Positions 8,848 to 17,564 of a stretch of DNA of 64,000 nt are shown here, piece by piece. The stretch covers positions 10,058 through 74,057 of the forward strand of contig JAEWKT010000010.1 of NCBI GenBank assembly GCA_023393635.1, read 5' to 3'. The DNA is from Pseudomonadota bacterium. GTDB lineage: Bacteria; Pseudomonadota; Gammaproteobacteria; Pseudomonadales; Moraxellaceae. The notes beneath the pieces are model-generated. The model worked only from the letters and a program-made list of their open reading frames with translations. It was not told the DNA's origin and ran no database searches. Within the stretch, counting starts at the first letter, position 1; the number at the start of each line of letters is the position of its first letter. Position numbers and translations under genes: made by a program.

Positions 8848-10257
8848 TTAAGGTGCTTTTTCTGTATCAATTGCTGGGGTCGCTGGGCTAGCCAGTAACG
8901 CAGGAGGAAACAAACGGCTCTCAAACTGCGGTAGCATCAATGCCATATTTTGACCCAGCTTAAACTGTGGCTGTGAATGCTCAAAACCTTGTGCTTTTTC
9001 CCATTGTTTAATCCTGCCTTGCGCCATCTCAAACGCTGCTTTAAAACTATGCTGCGAGCGTAATGCTTCATCAAAAAAAGCACGGCCAAAATAAGTATAA
9101 TCTGCTTCATTGGTACAGCCAAATGAGGTGCGGTCTTCAGCAGAAGCAGTAATGACGAGCGTGTCAGGAGACTGTAATGCTGACACAAAACTACCTGAAA
9201 AACAGGCTGAAATCACCACCACACGCCAGCGTATCCCCGAACGATCCAGCGTTTCACGTAGCCATTGTGGATCAATCGACTGCATATCAAGTGGTTCATT
9301 AGCCAACTCAAATACACCCTGAAGCCCATGCGAGGTCATATATAAAAACAGCACATCGGTATCAGGATTCATTTGCTGGCCAATCCGCGCCAAGCTACGT
9401 TCTATGCTGGTTTTGGTGGCAATAGGCTGACTAACAAACGTATCTTTATTATTAATTAAAGCCACGGAGCGGCCATAGGTTCCAAAACGGGTATCAAACT
9501 GGCGTTGAATTCGATCAACCTCTGACTTAAATACATTTTGATAACCTGCACCTGCCACACCCATAAAGTACCAACTGGTTTGACCAGCCACACTACTTTG
9601 CATTTGCGACAACACATCATCTAGCAGGCGAGGCTGCGCATAAATGGCGGCTTCGGGCATCGTTACCCGCTGCTCTTCTACCTTCCAAATAGGCTGGCTA
9701 TTCACTGAAGATTGCCAAATGGTAAGGGTAATAATGGTGCCGCCCAAAATAAGTGCCTGCTCCCACCATGGCCAATGCATGGCGCGGGCAAACACCCAAA
9801 ACACAGCCACAGTTTGCCAAACAAACAGCACTAAAAATATGGTGGGCAGTGAGGTGTAGCTCCAGGCTGGTAAATGGTCTAACTGGCCTAAAAATTGAAT
9901 CAGACTTTGTAATAGCGCAATATTGACATCAGCGATTAGCCACAATAAAGCAGGCACTAAAACTAGCCGTCCCAAGCCACTGCGCTGTGCTAAAAAAATG
10001 CCTGCAATGAGGGCAATAAATGGCCACAGCAAATAACTTACCAAACCTTGTAAGTTAAAATGCCCTGCGCCCCCGGCGGTTAACCAGCTAAATAATGTAT
10101 TGGCGAGGCAGGCTAATACCGCCCAAAACAAAAATTGCCAACCATTGGGTGTAACCCAGTTAAAGCAGCGTTTTGAACCAATAAGCATCCACATGGCTGC
10201 AATCTGGTTATCGCGCAAATCACTCAGAAAATTTCTGGAAGGCTTTAGTTCAATCAT
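8848..10257 (-). CDS. membrane-anchored C13 (legumain-fold) peptidase
   Basis: The 469-residue protein has two parts. Residues about 40-180 carry four to five transmembrane segments. Residues about 200-450 form a caspase/legumain-fold domain with a SHG motif (His310, in YMTSHGLQG) and an SACFSG motif (Cys352), the catalytic dyad of peptidase family C13. Family C13 includes legumain and the GPI transamidase subunit Gpi8, which cut or transfer after Asn/Asp. Bacterial membrane-fused members exist, but their substrates are unknown. The topology is not certain; the peptidase domain may face the periplasm. It lies downstream of bioD on the same strand with a 153-bp gap, so it is probably transcribed separately. 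Confidence 0.85.
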   Translation of the reverse strand: MIELKPSRNFLSDLRDNQIAAMWMLIGSKRCFNWVTPNGWQFLFWAVLACLANTLFSWLTAGGAGHFNLQGLVSYLLWPFIALIAGIFLAQRSGLGRLVLVPALLWLIADVNIALLQSLIQFLGQLDHLPAWSYTSLPTIFLVLFVWQTVAVFWVFARAMHWPWWEQALILGGTIITLTIWQSSVNSQPIWKVEEQRVTMPEAAIYAQPRLLDDVLSQMQSSVAGQTSWYFMGVAGAGYQNVFKSEVDRIQRQFDTRFGTYGRSVALINNKDTFVSQPIATKTSIERSLARIGQQMNPDTDVLFLYMTSHGLQGVFELANEPLDMQSIDPQWLRETLDRSGIRWRVVVISACFSGSFVSALQSPDTLVITASAEDRTSFGCTNEADYTYFGRAFFDEALRSQHSFKAAFEMAQGRIKQWEKAQGFEHSQPQFKLGQNMALMLPQFESRLFPPALLASPATPAIDTEKAP

Positions 10258-10410
10258 CTAGTGACCCGCATTACATTGCACCCCAATTGCATCAAGGTAT
10301 CCTAGCAAGAAAAGCCAACAAGACCATATTTTTCTAGTCTATTAACAACATAGATTACAAAAATGGCATCAAAACTTTTAATTTCTGGGATTAAATACTT
10401 GCGCTAAGCA

Positions 10411-11118
10411 TCAATTTTCAATGCATTCCTGTGGCCAGCGAATGACATCAATGATGTCATCAACCCCACTGTCTGGCTGATAGGGAATAACCCCCAAACA
10501 CGGTGCTGGAATTTTCTTGGTGAGAGTGGCAATTTCTTCGGCAATAAACGCATCATCTGCATCAATGCAATTGGCCACCCAGCCAGCCAGTTTCAACCCG
10601 TCACGTACAATTAACTCAGCCGTTAACAAGGCATGGTTTAGGCAGCCCAAACGAATTCCTACCACTAAAATAACAGGTAAACCCAATTGTTTGGCAACAT
10701 CAGATATGCACTCTTGCATGTTAATAGGCACACGCCATCCACCCGCGCCTTCTACCAATATATGACTGGCTTTGGTAGACAAGCCTGCCCGAATATGCCC
10801 TACCACGCGCGCGGCTTGTAAACGCTCATTATTTGCTTGTGCAGCGATATGGGGAGACGCTGCCAAGGGAAGCTTAATCGGAGCAACCAGCTCATCAATG
10901 AGTTCTACACTGGCAAACTGTTTTAAGCGGTTGGCATCGTCACTTTGCCAGTTACCCTGATTGTCCTGCACACAGCCTGCTGAAATGGGTTTAAGGGCAA
11001 AACAACGGTGCCCTTGTGCTTTAGCTCTGGCCAGCAGCATGCAACTCACAAAAGTTTTGCCAATATCAGTATCAGTTCCTGTCACAAAATAGGCCTGGCG
11101 AATAACAGGTGTGTTCAT
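10411..11118 (-). CDS. bioD: dethiobiotin synthase
   Basis: BioD carboxylates 7,8-diaminopelargonate with ATP and CO2 to dethiobiotin, the penultimate biotin step. The 235 residues show the P-loop variant TGTDTDIGKTF, the LKPISAG segment, the VEGAGGWRVPI motif and GCLNHALLTAELI, all typical of BioD. It follows bioC by about 70 bp on the same strand. bioA, bioB and bioF are not in this window, so the biotin genes are split or lie elsewhere. Confidence 0.95.
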   Translation of the reverse strand: MNTPVIRQAYFVTGTDTDIGKTFVSCMLLARAKAQGHRCFALKPISAGCVQDNQGNWQSDDANRLKQFASVELIDELVAPIKLPLAASPHIAAQANNERLQAARVVGHIRAGLSTKASHILVEGAGGWRVPINMQECISDVAKQLGLPVILVVGIRLGCLNHALLTAELIVRDGLKLAGWVANCIDADDAFIAEEIATLTKKIPAPCLGVIPYQPDSGVDDIIDVIRWPQECIEN

Positions 11119-11187
11119 TGTTGCTCAACTTCAATTTAAACAGCTTCAATTTAACCAGCTTTAAACCCATTGACTCAACTTACTAAC

Positions 11188-11928
11188 TTATGGCTGATAT
11201 AAAAAACTGAGCGCAGGGTCTGCTGGTTTTTTTAAGTGCAAGAACACTACTTCAAATGACAGTGCAATAGGGGTAGTATCCTGTAACCATCGTTTCCATA
11301 ACGACAAATCATGGCGGGAATGTGCTTGACCTGTATGATCACCACCCATTTGACGAATTGCGCCAATTAAGGCTTTTAAACTGGGATATTCTTGACTAAA
11401 ACGCTGTATTTCATAATGCTGTAGCCAAGGTTCAGCTTGCGCTAACCAGGCGTGCGCCGATTCAAAAGCAAAGATAGGAAAGTCAGCATAACGCGCGGCA
11501 ACTTCGGATAAAGAACCGAGAACAGGAATAGCAAGCCACGCTTCACCACTGGGTTGAACCACACGCATTATTTCAGCAATGATATTAGAACCTAACCAAT
11601 GCAGGGCAAAATTACTCACTGCCCCATCAAGCATGTCATCGGCCAGCGGTAGCTGCTGAATATCTGCCAAAATAGTTTGGATTCGATCATCATCTTCCAG
11701 CGCTTTGAGCATGTTGGGTGCTAAATCAATCGCCCAGACCCGAGCTTGTTGCGCAGCAAGTGCCCTGGCCAATATGCCAGTGCCACATCCTGCATCAAGC
11801 CAGACACTATTGGCAGCAACAGGCCCCATTAAAGCAAGTAAATGCTGAGCAGATTGCTGCTGCAACATGCTGGATTGCTCATAACTGGATGCAGCAGCAT
11901 CAAATTTTTGCCAAACCGCTGAGTCCAT
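11188..11928 (-). CDS. bioC: malonyl-ACP O-methyltransferase
   Basis: BioC methylates the free carboxyl of malonyl-ACP, disguising it so that fatty acid synthesis can build the pimeloyl chain of biotin. The class I SAM methyltransferase core is clear: WLDAGCGTGILARAL (motif I), the VWAIDLAPNML strand, then ILADIQQLPLAD and VSNFALHWLG. I chose the ATG at 11928, which has AGGA at ideal spacing and gives the usual FDAAASSYEQ opening. A GTG at 11958 overlapping the rsmJ stop would add ten residues. It is translated in a run with rsmJ and bioD. Confidence 0.9.
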   Translation of the reverse strand: MDSAVWQKFDAAASSYEQSSMLQQQSAQHLLALMGPVAANSVWLDAGCGTGILARALAAQQARVWAIDLAPNMLKALEDDDRIQTILADIQQLPLADDMLDGAVSNFALHWLGSNIIAEIMRVVQPSGEAWLAIPVLGSLSEVAARYADFPIFAFESAHAWLAQAEPWLQHYEIQRFSQEYPSLKALIGAIRQMGGDHTGQAHSRHDLSLWKRWLQDTTPIALSFEVVFLHLKKPADPALSFLYQP

Positions 11929-11954
11929 AGTATTTCCTATTGATGTTACTGCGC

Positions 11955-12773
11955 TCACATTGCTTTTTTAGTTTGTAAGTCTGGCTGAAAGTAACCATCA
12001 AAACGGCAAGCATCACCCAGCCATTGATGTTGAGGAATATCCGCGGTCAGTGTGGGCGCATGACGTGGCCTTTTAACAATCACACGGCTGGCAAGCTGCC
12101 GTGCCACGGGCAATAAATATTCGCCCAAATCCATTGTACCGTGGTCAGGTAATAACTCATGCAGTATTTGCATTTCTTTTTTAACCTGGGCTTGTTTCTT
12201 GGCCTGCTTATGTCCCCCTTTAGGAAACATCGGGTCAAGATACACCACATCCACCACATTATTTTGTTTCACCTGCCCAGCCAAATAACGAGCCGCATCA
12301 TCATATACCAAGCGAATGCGTTGCATCACTGCGGTCAATTCAGCGCATTGACTGGCTTGATCATGCGCGTCTTTTAACAAAGCAAATAACACAGGATGTC
12401 GCTCAACCAATACCACCTCTGCACCCAGCATGGCCAGTAACAAACCATCATGACCCAAGCCTGCGGTGGCATCAATAATATGTGGATGCCGCTCAGTCTG
12501 GCAGGCACGCGCAATCAGTTCATTTTTATGGTTGGCACGCTTTAAACGCGCAAGCTGACCAATCCAGTCTGGCTGCATGCACATGCCGTTGGCCGCCAAA
12601 CTTAAGCCTTGCTGGTTTACGACTAATAATAAATCAGCATGTTGTTTTAATTGTTTGGTATTGATTTGCTCAACGTATTCTAGCTGGACATCTATCCCCA
12701 GTTGCATCAATTGCTGCTGGTAAACAGTGGCTTGCGGCTCAAACCCTGTTTGTACCCAGCAACCCAAACTCAT
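11955..12773 (-). CDS. rsmJ: 16S rRNA (guanine1516-N2)-methyltransferase
   Basis: RsmJ (YhiQ) methylates N2 of G1516 in 16S rRNA. The sequence shows the SAM-binding DATAGLGHDGLLLAMLG motif, VVLVERHPVL, and the family signature VYLDPMFPKGGHKQAKKQ, which contains the DPMFP catalytic loop. The likely start is the ATG at 12773, overlapping the uppP stop as TAATG (translational coupling). In-frame starts at 12779 and 12797 would overlap uppP further. At about 272 residues it is slightly longer than the E. coli enzyme. Confidence 0.9.
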   Translation of the reverse strand: MSLGCWVQTGFEPQATVYQQQLMQLGIDVQLEYVEQINTKQLKQHADLLLVVNQQGLSLAANGMCMQPDWIGQLARLKRANHKNELIARACQTERHPHIIDATAGLGHDGLLLAMLGAEVVLVERHPVLFALLKDAHDQASQCAELTAVMQRIRLVYDDAARYLAGQVKQNNVVDVVYLDPMFPKGGHKQAKKQAQVKKEMQILHELLPDHGTMDLGEYLLPVARQLASRVIVKRPRHAPTLTADIPQHQWLGDACRFDGYFQPDLQTKKAM

Positions 12774-13594
12774 TACCATTGAATCCAGCCTGTCCACGCA
12801 GTTAATAAAATAATGACACCAAAAACAATCCGATAATAAGCAAATGCAGTGAAATCATGCTTGGACACATAGCGAATCAAGGCACGAATCACAAGCAATG
12901 CAGAGATAAATGCAACCAGCATACCCACACCCAACACCAGCATGTCGTTGCTGTGTAGCTCATGGCGTGACTTATACATATCCAATAAGCCCGCGCCCAT
13001 TAACACAGGGATGCCTAAAAAAAATGAAAATTCTGCGGCTGCCTTACGCGATACGCCCATCAACAAACCACCAATAATGGTAGAACCTGAACGCGATGTG
13101 CCTGGAATTAAGGCTAAACACTGAATTAAGCCAATCATCACCGCATGCTTAAAACTAATATTTTCAACTTCTTGAGCCTGAATTTGATGGGGCCTTTTTT
13201 CTGCCCACAAAATAATAATACCGCCAATAATAAGAGCTATGGCAACAGTTACTGCATTAAACAAATAAGCCTTAATCTGGTCACCAAAGCTCAGGCCGAT
13301 AATGACAATCGGAATAGTCGCCACAATCAAGTTTAGACTTAAACGCTGTCCCTCAGGTTTTCCAGTGAGTGCGCCAGTCAATGCGCCCCACAATTTGCCC
13401 CAATACTCATAAATGACGGCTGCAATGGCACCAATTTGCACGGCTACTGCAAACAGCTCACGTTTTTCAGGGGTCCAAAAATCCAGTAACTGCGCTGTTA
13501 AAATTAAATGCCCTGTGCTTGAAATAGGTAGAAATTCGGTAATACCTTCAACCAATCCCATAATAGCCGCTTGAATGAGCAACCAAATATCCAT
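12773..13594 (-). CDS. uppP: undecaprenyl-diphosphatase (BacA/UppP)
   Basis: UppP dephosphorylates undecaprenyl pyrophosphate so the lipid carrier can be reused for peptidoglycan and O-antigen export; its overproduction is linked to bacitracin resistance. The multi-pass protein (about 273 residues) has the signatures GLVEGITEFLPISSTGHLIL near the N-terminus and PGTSRSGSTIIGGLL, both in the active site. The ATG at 13594 is preceded by GGAG. The preceding GTG at 13600 is less likely. Its last codons overlap rsmJ. It follows tsaB by about 46 bp, so tsaB-uppP-rsmJ-bioC-bioD may be one transcript. Confidence 0.96.
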   Translation of the reverse strand: MDIWLLIQAAIMGLVEGITEFLPISSTGHLILTAQLLDFWTPEKRELFAVAVQIGAIAAVIYEYWGKLWGALTGALTGKPEGQRLSLNLIVATIPIVIIGLSFGDQIKAYLFNAVTVAIALIIGGIIILWAEKRPHQIQAQEVENISFKHAVMIGLIQCLALIPGTSRSGSTIIGGLLMGVSRKAAAEFSFFLGIPVLMGAGLLDMYKSRHELHSNDMLVLGVGMLVAFISALLVIRALIRYVSKHDFTAFAYYRIVFGVIILLTAWTGWIQW

Positions 13595-13640
13595 ACACAC
13601 TCCACCACAATTTTTATTAAGAAATTTTTTAAATTAAAAA

Positions 13641-14318
13641 CTAACCACCTTGCTCTGCAATTTTCTTCCACGCGTTTTCACGCAAGTAAACAGGTAAAGC
13701 CTCATGCGCCTTCAGTGTTTGGCCAGCTTGTAATGCAGCAAATCCAAGTGTTGCCACATCCATACTGGTTGCCTGAATTTCAGGGTATCTTTTTAGTTGC
13801 TCGTCTAATGCCACCAGCAAACTACCGCTACCCACCAGTACAGGCGCAAAATTATTGATTGTGGGAAATTTAAACTGTGTATAAGCAATAAGTTGCTCAG
13901 GCGCGACAGGCTGCATAAAGCCTTGACCATCTAGCTGATAAGCTGCGCTATATACTTCGTTCATACGTGCATCCAACACCACCACCACTTGCTCAAGCTG
14001 GTGCAACCTATATGCAGCCTGTGCCACCGCTTGTAGTGTCGATACCGCAAGCACGGGCAGATCATTTGCCCATGCCAGTGCTTGCGTGACTGCTGAATTA
14101 ATACGCACGCCACTAAACGACCCAGGCCCACGGCTAAATGCAATGGCTTGTAATTGCTTTAAGCTGACCTGCTGTTCAAGCAGTACCTCATCAATCATGG
14201 GTAAAATTAAACGTGTTTGCTCTCGGCTACGCTCATCCTGACGATGCGCTACCAGGTGTTGACCGTCATATAATGAAACCGAACACCAGTCATTTGCCGT
14301 TTCTAATGCCAGCAGCAT
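13641..14318 (-). CDS. tsaB: tRNA threonylcarbamoyladenosine biosynthesis protein TsaB
   Basis: TsaB is the dimerisation partner and activator of TsaD in forming t6A37 on ANN-decoding tRNAs. The 225-residue ASKHA-fold protein shows LALETANDWCSVSLYD, the RSREQTRLILPMIDEVL helix, and AFSRGPGSFSGVRIN, the family hallmark. An AGGA site lies eight bases before the ATG. It is the first gene of the minus-strand run leading to bioD. TsaD, TsaC and TsaE are elsewhere. Confidence 0.95.
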   Translation of the reverse strand: MLLALETANDWCSVSLYDGQHLVAHRQDERSREQTRLILPMIDEVLLEQQVSLKQLQAIAFSRGPGSFSGVRINSAVTQALAWANDLPVLAVSTLQAVAQAAYRLHQLEQVVVVLDARMNEVYSAAYQLDGQGFMQPVAPEQLIAYTQFKFPTINNFAPVLVGSGSLLVALDEQLKRYPEIQATSMDVATLGFAALQAGQTLKAHEALPVYLRENAWKKIAEQGG

Positions 14319-14537
14319 GCTTGTCCTACCCTTGTTGTTACACCGTTACGTTTGAATTACTACCCACTTCTGTCACACAAACCCCTAAGCCAGATACAAG
14401 GCAGCTGGCTATATTAACAAAATAACAAGCTATTATTACGCTAAATTGTGTGCAGTTTATTATGATCTAAAGGCAGCCTTGCAATTACTAATGCATCAGC
14501 ACATCTAACAACAAACATCAGTAAACAGGTAGATGAC

Positions 14538-14969
14538 ATGCGCCACTTTAATAACAGCAAATCAGTGCAGTGGTTTAGACAGCGTCGATTAGCGCGATTA
14601 CAACACCAGCAAGAGCACTCCGTCACTGCATTTTGGTCAACCATGAATCGGGTTAAATTTGCAGTAATTGCAGGGATTTTGGGTTTATTGCTCGGTGGTT
14701 TATTTGATCTGGCCACTACCTTGCTAAGAACCTTCGCCCAGCCACAGACCAGTGCTGAATTCTCATGGTTTTTGGCCTATGTATTTGCAATCGCAGGTAT
14801 CATTTTAGGGTTTTGCTTTGGTGCGCGTTCAGGGGAGTTTTTCGCGCAATTGTTTGCCAGTGATGATCATGGCCCAAGTAAAGCCAGTAGTGAACTTATT
14901 CGTTTGATTGCCAAAACCTTATTGGTCGCAGGTATTATATGGAGTATGTTTTTAATTTTTCTCAGCTAA
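14538..14969 (+). CDS. hypothetical three-helix membrane protein
   Basis: No family was recognised. The 143 residues start with a basic, Gln/Arg-rich cytoplasmic stretch (residues 1-30), followed by hydrophobic segments at about 39-62 (glycine-rich GILGLLLGGLFD), 76-97 and 122-142. This suggests a small inner-membrane protein with a basic N-terminal tail. It is divergent from tsaB and has no same-strand partner close by. Confidence 0.55.
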   Translation: MRHFNNSKSVQWFRQRRLARLQHQQEHSVTAFWSTMNRVKFAVIAGILGLLLGGLFDLATTLLRTFAQPQTSAEFSWFLAYVFAIAGIILGFCFGARSGEFFAQLFASDDHGPSKASSELIRLIAKTLLVAGIIWSMFLIFLS

Positions 14970-15049
14970 AAGCATATTATTAAAGCCCAAATTAAAAATA
15001 ACATTCAGCGCATCACATTTTAGTAAATTAATAGTGGCTCATATTATTA

Positions 15050-15538
15050 CTACTCATCTTCAGGAAAGGTGGTTGCCCATTCATCTGCATTGACTCTTAC
15101 CCCTGTTAAACGATCAATTTTACGCTGTAACTGCTCTTTAAGCAGGTCGGTATGCTGGCTTATGCGTACAAGCTGCTGTTGCACTGTAAATGGCTGATGT
15201 TTTTTTGCCAGAGATGCCGCAGACACAGGAATAAATAACGCCGCTGAACCAAGGCCAGTTAAGCGTTTTTCTTCGCTACCAAACCATGGACTTTGCGCGG
15301 ATAAGTCAGGGCAAAATTGTGGTGACACCCGTGCTTGAAGTTGCTCTAGCATATCCAGAGCCTGAGATTTATTTAACGGTGCCAAGGGTTGAGCAAGTAC
15401 TGAAGCACCTTGTTTTTCCAGTATTTCTTTAATTGATTGCAAAGCTTGATCCTGATGCTCGCGTAGTGTTTGCGCTACATCATTGACCAGGCTAGTCAAC
15501 AGTTTTCTTTTTTTTAATGATTTCTTTTGGCTATTCAT
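15050..15538 (-). CDS. hypothetical helical protein
   Basis: I do not recognise this protein. I chose the ATG at 15538, because GAGGTG precedes it at correct spacing; the frame extends to 15589 but the added residues are hydrophobic and lack a binding site. The 162-residue product begins with a strongly basic segment (KKSLKKRK), then predicted long helices with coiled-coil character (about 10-45 and 120-145) around a central less regular part with FCPDLSAQSPWFG. It has no signal peptide or membrane segment, so it is probably cytoplasmic. The basic N-terminus would fit nucleic-acid or membrane contact, but this is only a guess. Confidence 0.55.
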   Translation of the reverse strand: MNSQKKSLKKRKLLTSLVNDVAQTLREHQDQALQSIKEILEKQGASVLAQPLAPLNKSQALDMLEQLQARVSPQFCPDLSAQSPWFGSEEKRLTGLGSAALFIPVSAASLAKKHQPFTVQQQLVRISQHTDLLKEQLQRKIDRLTGVRVNADEWATTFPEDE

Positions 15539-15653
15539 TACGCACCTCAATACGCTTAGAATTGCAAATGATGTGATTCTATACGTCACTATAGCATTAA
15601 AATTTGGCTTACACTTTCGAATATGTAAGCAATAAGTTTTTAATAATTAATGC

Positions 15654-16187
15654 TTATAAATGATGAACGCGCAAGCCCTGCTTAAATTTCTGATAGTGAT
15701 TGGCATAATGTAAAGCGCTTAAACGATTCATTTGCGCCACCATATCACTGGCTTCTTTGACTATTTTGCCTGGCGAACCCATCACAATAGAATTATCAGG
15801 AATCACTTTTCCTTCAGGAATTAACGCATTGGCACCAATAATGCAATTTTTGCCAATTACGGCATTGTTCAACACCACCGCATTAATGCCAATTAAGGTA
15901 TTATCCCCAATCATGCAGCCATGCAGCATGGCCTGATGACCAATAGTCACATACTCGCCGATGTTCAGCTCAATACCTGCATCGGTATGTAATACCGCAT
16001 TTTCCTGCACGTTGCTAAAATTGCCCAGAATGATTGGGCTATTATCTGCGCGAATCACCGCACCAAACCATACACTCACTTGCTGACCAAGTTGCACCTG
16101 TCCAATGACAGTTGCATTATCGGCCACCCATCCATCCCATGGAGAATTTATACTGGTTGGGCAATGATCATCTAAACAATAAAGCAT
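15654..16187 (-). CDS. gamma-carbonic anhydrase family hexapeptide protein
   Basis: The 177 residues form a left-handed beta-helix of hexapeptide repeats: VSVWFGAVIRAD, ENAVLHTDAG, VTIGHQAMLHGCMIG and ALIGINAVVLNN-type turns, then a C-terminal helix after GSPGKIVKE. Histidines in VLHTD, IGHQ and MLHG match the trimer-interface zinc ligands of gamma-class carbonic anhydrases such as YrdA and PaaY. Many members have no proven anhydrase activity, so the substrate is open. An AGGA site precedes the ATG. The gene stands alone between two uncharacterised or NUDIX genes on the same strand. Confidence 0.88.
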   Translation of the reverse strand: MLYCLDDHCPTSINSPWDGWVADNATVIGQVQLGQQVSVWFGAVIRADNSPIILGNFSNVQENAVLHTDAGIELNIGEYVTIGHQAMLHGCMIGDNTLIGINAVVLNNAVIGKNCIIGANALIPEGKVIPDNSIVMGSPGKIVKEASDMVAQMNRLSALHYANHYQKFKQGLRVHHL

Positions 16188-16228
16188 AAGATATCCTGTG
16201 GCATTGGGTTGACTATTTTAACGTGCTA

Positions 16229-16855
16229 CTAGCGTACTGGATCAACTTCATTCATTAATAAAGGCCATTCTATGGGGTGTTTCAGGCCGCGCCTAAATAA
16301 CGACACTAATATTCTGGCGGTTAAACCCCAAATAATTTCATTGTCAAGCTGAAAACTGGGCATAAAATATTTGCCCTGTTTTAACTGTATGGGGTAAGGC
16401 AACGGTTGTGCCTTAATAATATGGCTTAGCGCCACATAAAATATGCGGTCAATTTCTTCTGGCTGCGCCTGGTGCTCTACTTGCGGTGGTATTAAACCAA
16501 CAATAGGCTTAACCCACATACCACTTTTAGAACGCTGACTGGGTAACTCACCCAGTAGCTGTACCGCAAACGGACTAAGGCCAGTTTCTTCATGTGCTTC
16601 TCGTAGGGCGACGACGATATTGCTGGTATCCCCCTGCTCCCGCCGTCCGCCAGGAAAAGATACCTCACCTGCATGATGCCGCATGTGCGAGGCACGACGC
16701 GTTAATAAAACATGCGGTTCTGCTTCATTGGTAATCGCCAGTAATACTGCGGCATCAGCACGACGTGGGGACGGTGCAAAACTAAGCCCCTTGGTGAGCT
16801 GCTCCACCAAATGCTCAGGTGGCAACATGAAAGAAGATATTTTATTTGGCTGCAT
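16229..16855 (-). CDS. NUDIX hydrolase, CoA pyrophosphatase type
   Basis: This 208-residue protein contains SFPGGRREQGD followed by ALREAHEETGL, a NUDIX box of the NudL/CoAse arrangement, plus an upstream LLTRRASHMRHHAGEVSFPGG stretch characteristic of CoA pyrophosphatases. Such enzymes cleave CoA and its derivatives to phosphopantetheine and 3',5'-ADP with Mg or Mn. It ends within 42 bp of the start of the gamma-carbonic anhydrase-like gene on the same strand, so the two may be co-transcribed. The exact substrate cannot be fixed from sequence alone. Confidence 0.85.
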   Translation of the reverse strand: MQPNKISSFMLPPEHLVEQLTKGLSFAPSPRRADAAVLLAITNEAEPHVLLTRRASHMRHHAGEVSFPGGRREQGDTSNIVVALREAHEETGLSPFAVQLLGELPSQRSKSGMWVKPIVGLIPPQVEHQAQPEEIDRIFYVALSHIIKAQPLPYPIQLKQGKYFMPSFQLDNEIIWGLTARILVSLFRRGLKHPIEWPLLMNEVDPVR

Positions 16856-16952
16856 TACTCTAGCTTACCTCGTTAAAGTATGGATAACCAGATGCGAGCG
16901 GCAAAGTTTTCAGTTATGCTCAATCATCCTTTAAAAAATTAATTATATTGCC

Positions 16953-17501
16953 ATGTCTTTTTGCTTAAAATGCGGTCAGCAAGGCCAGCTTACAATTCCA
17001 CAAGGTGACCAGCGTGAACGCCTAGTATGCAACAGCTGTGGCCATATTCACTATGAAAATCCGAAAATAATTTGTGGTGCCTTAGTGACATGGCAAGATA
17101 AGGTTTTACTGTGTAAACGTGCGATTGAACCACGTTATGGCTTGTGGACACTGCCTGCTGGCTTTATGGAACTTTATGAAACCATGGAAGAAGGCGCTGC
17201 CCGTGAAACTTTGGAAGAAGCAGAAGCTGTGGTGAATATTGAGCAATTATATTGCATGTACAATATTCCACGCATTGGCCAGATTTATGTGCTGTTTAAA
17301 GGCGACCTGCAAGACGGCAAATATGGCGCAGGCGATGAAAGTTTAGAGTGCGGTTTATTTACTGAAGATGAAATTCCATGGCAAGACCTGGCTTTTCCCA
17401 GTGTGGAGCGCACCTTAAGACATTATTTTCAGGATCGTAAACAGGGTGCTTTTACCATGCATCTTGAAACCATTGGCACGCGCTTAGATGGGACTGGTTA
17501 A
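16953..17501 (+). CDS. NUDIX hydrolase with N-terminal zinc ribbon
   Basis: The first 35 residues form a zinc ribbon (CLKCG ... CNSCGHIHYENP), followed by a NUDIX domain with GFMELYETMEEGAARETLEEAEA as the catalytic helix and glutamates. Zinc-ribbon NUDIX proteins include NAD pyrophosphatase (NudC) and ADP-ribose hydrolases. The short ribbon-plus-NUDIX layout and lack of the NudC SQPWPFPxS motif argue against NudC. The 182-residue protein is cytoplasmic. It is convergent with the fil cluster across a shared bidirectional terminator. No clear ribosome binding site was seen. Confidence 0.85.
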   Translation: MSFCLKCGQQGQLTIPQGDQRERLVCNSCGHIHYENPKIICGALVTWQDKVLLCKRAIEPRYGLWTLPAGFMELYETMEEGAARETLEEAEAVVNIEQLYCMYNIPRIGQIYVLFKGDLQDGKYGAGDESLECGLFTEDEIPWQDLAFPSVERTLRHYFQDRKQGAFTMHLETIGTRLDGTG

Positions 17502-17528
17502 AATCGTATAAGCTAAAATTTTGCTATA

Positions 17529-17557
17529 AAAAAGGGGCATATAATATGCCCCTTTTT
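17529..17557. terminator. bidirectional Rho-independent terminator
   Basis: A symmetric hairpin (AAAAAGGGGCAT ... ATGCCCCTTTTT) lies between the convergent zinc-ribbon NUDIX gene and filF, 8 bp past the filF stop. A/T runs on both sides let it act in both directions. Confidence 0.9.
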
Positions 17558-17564
17558 AGTCTGC

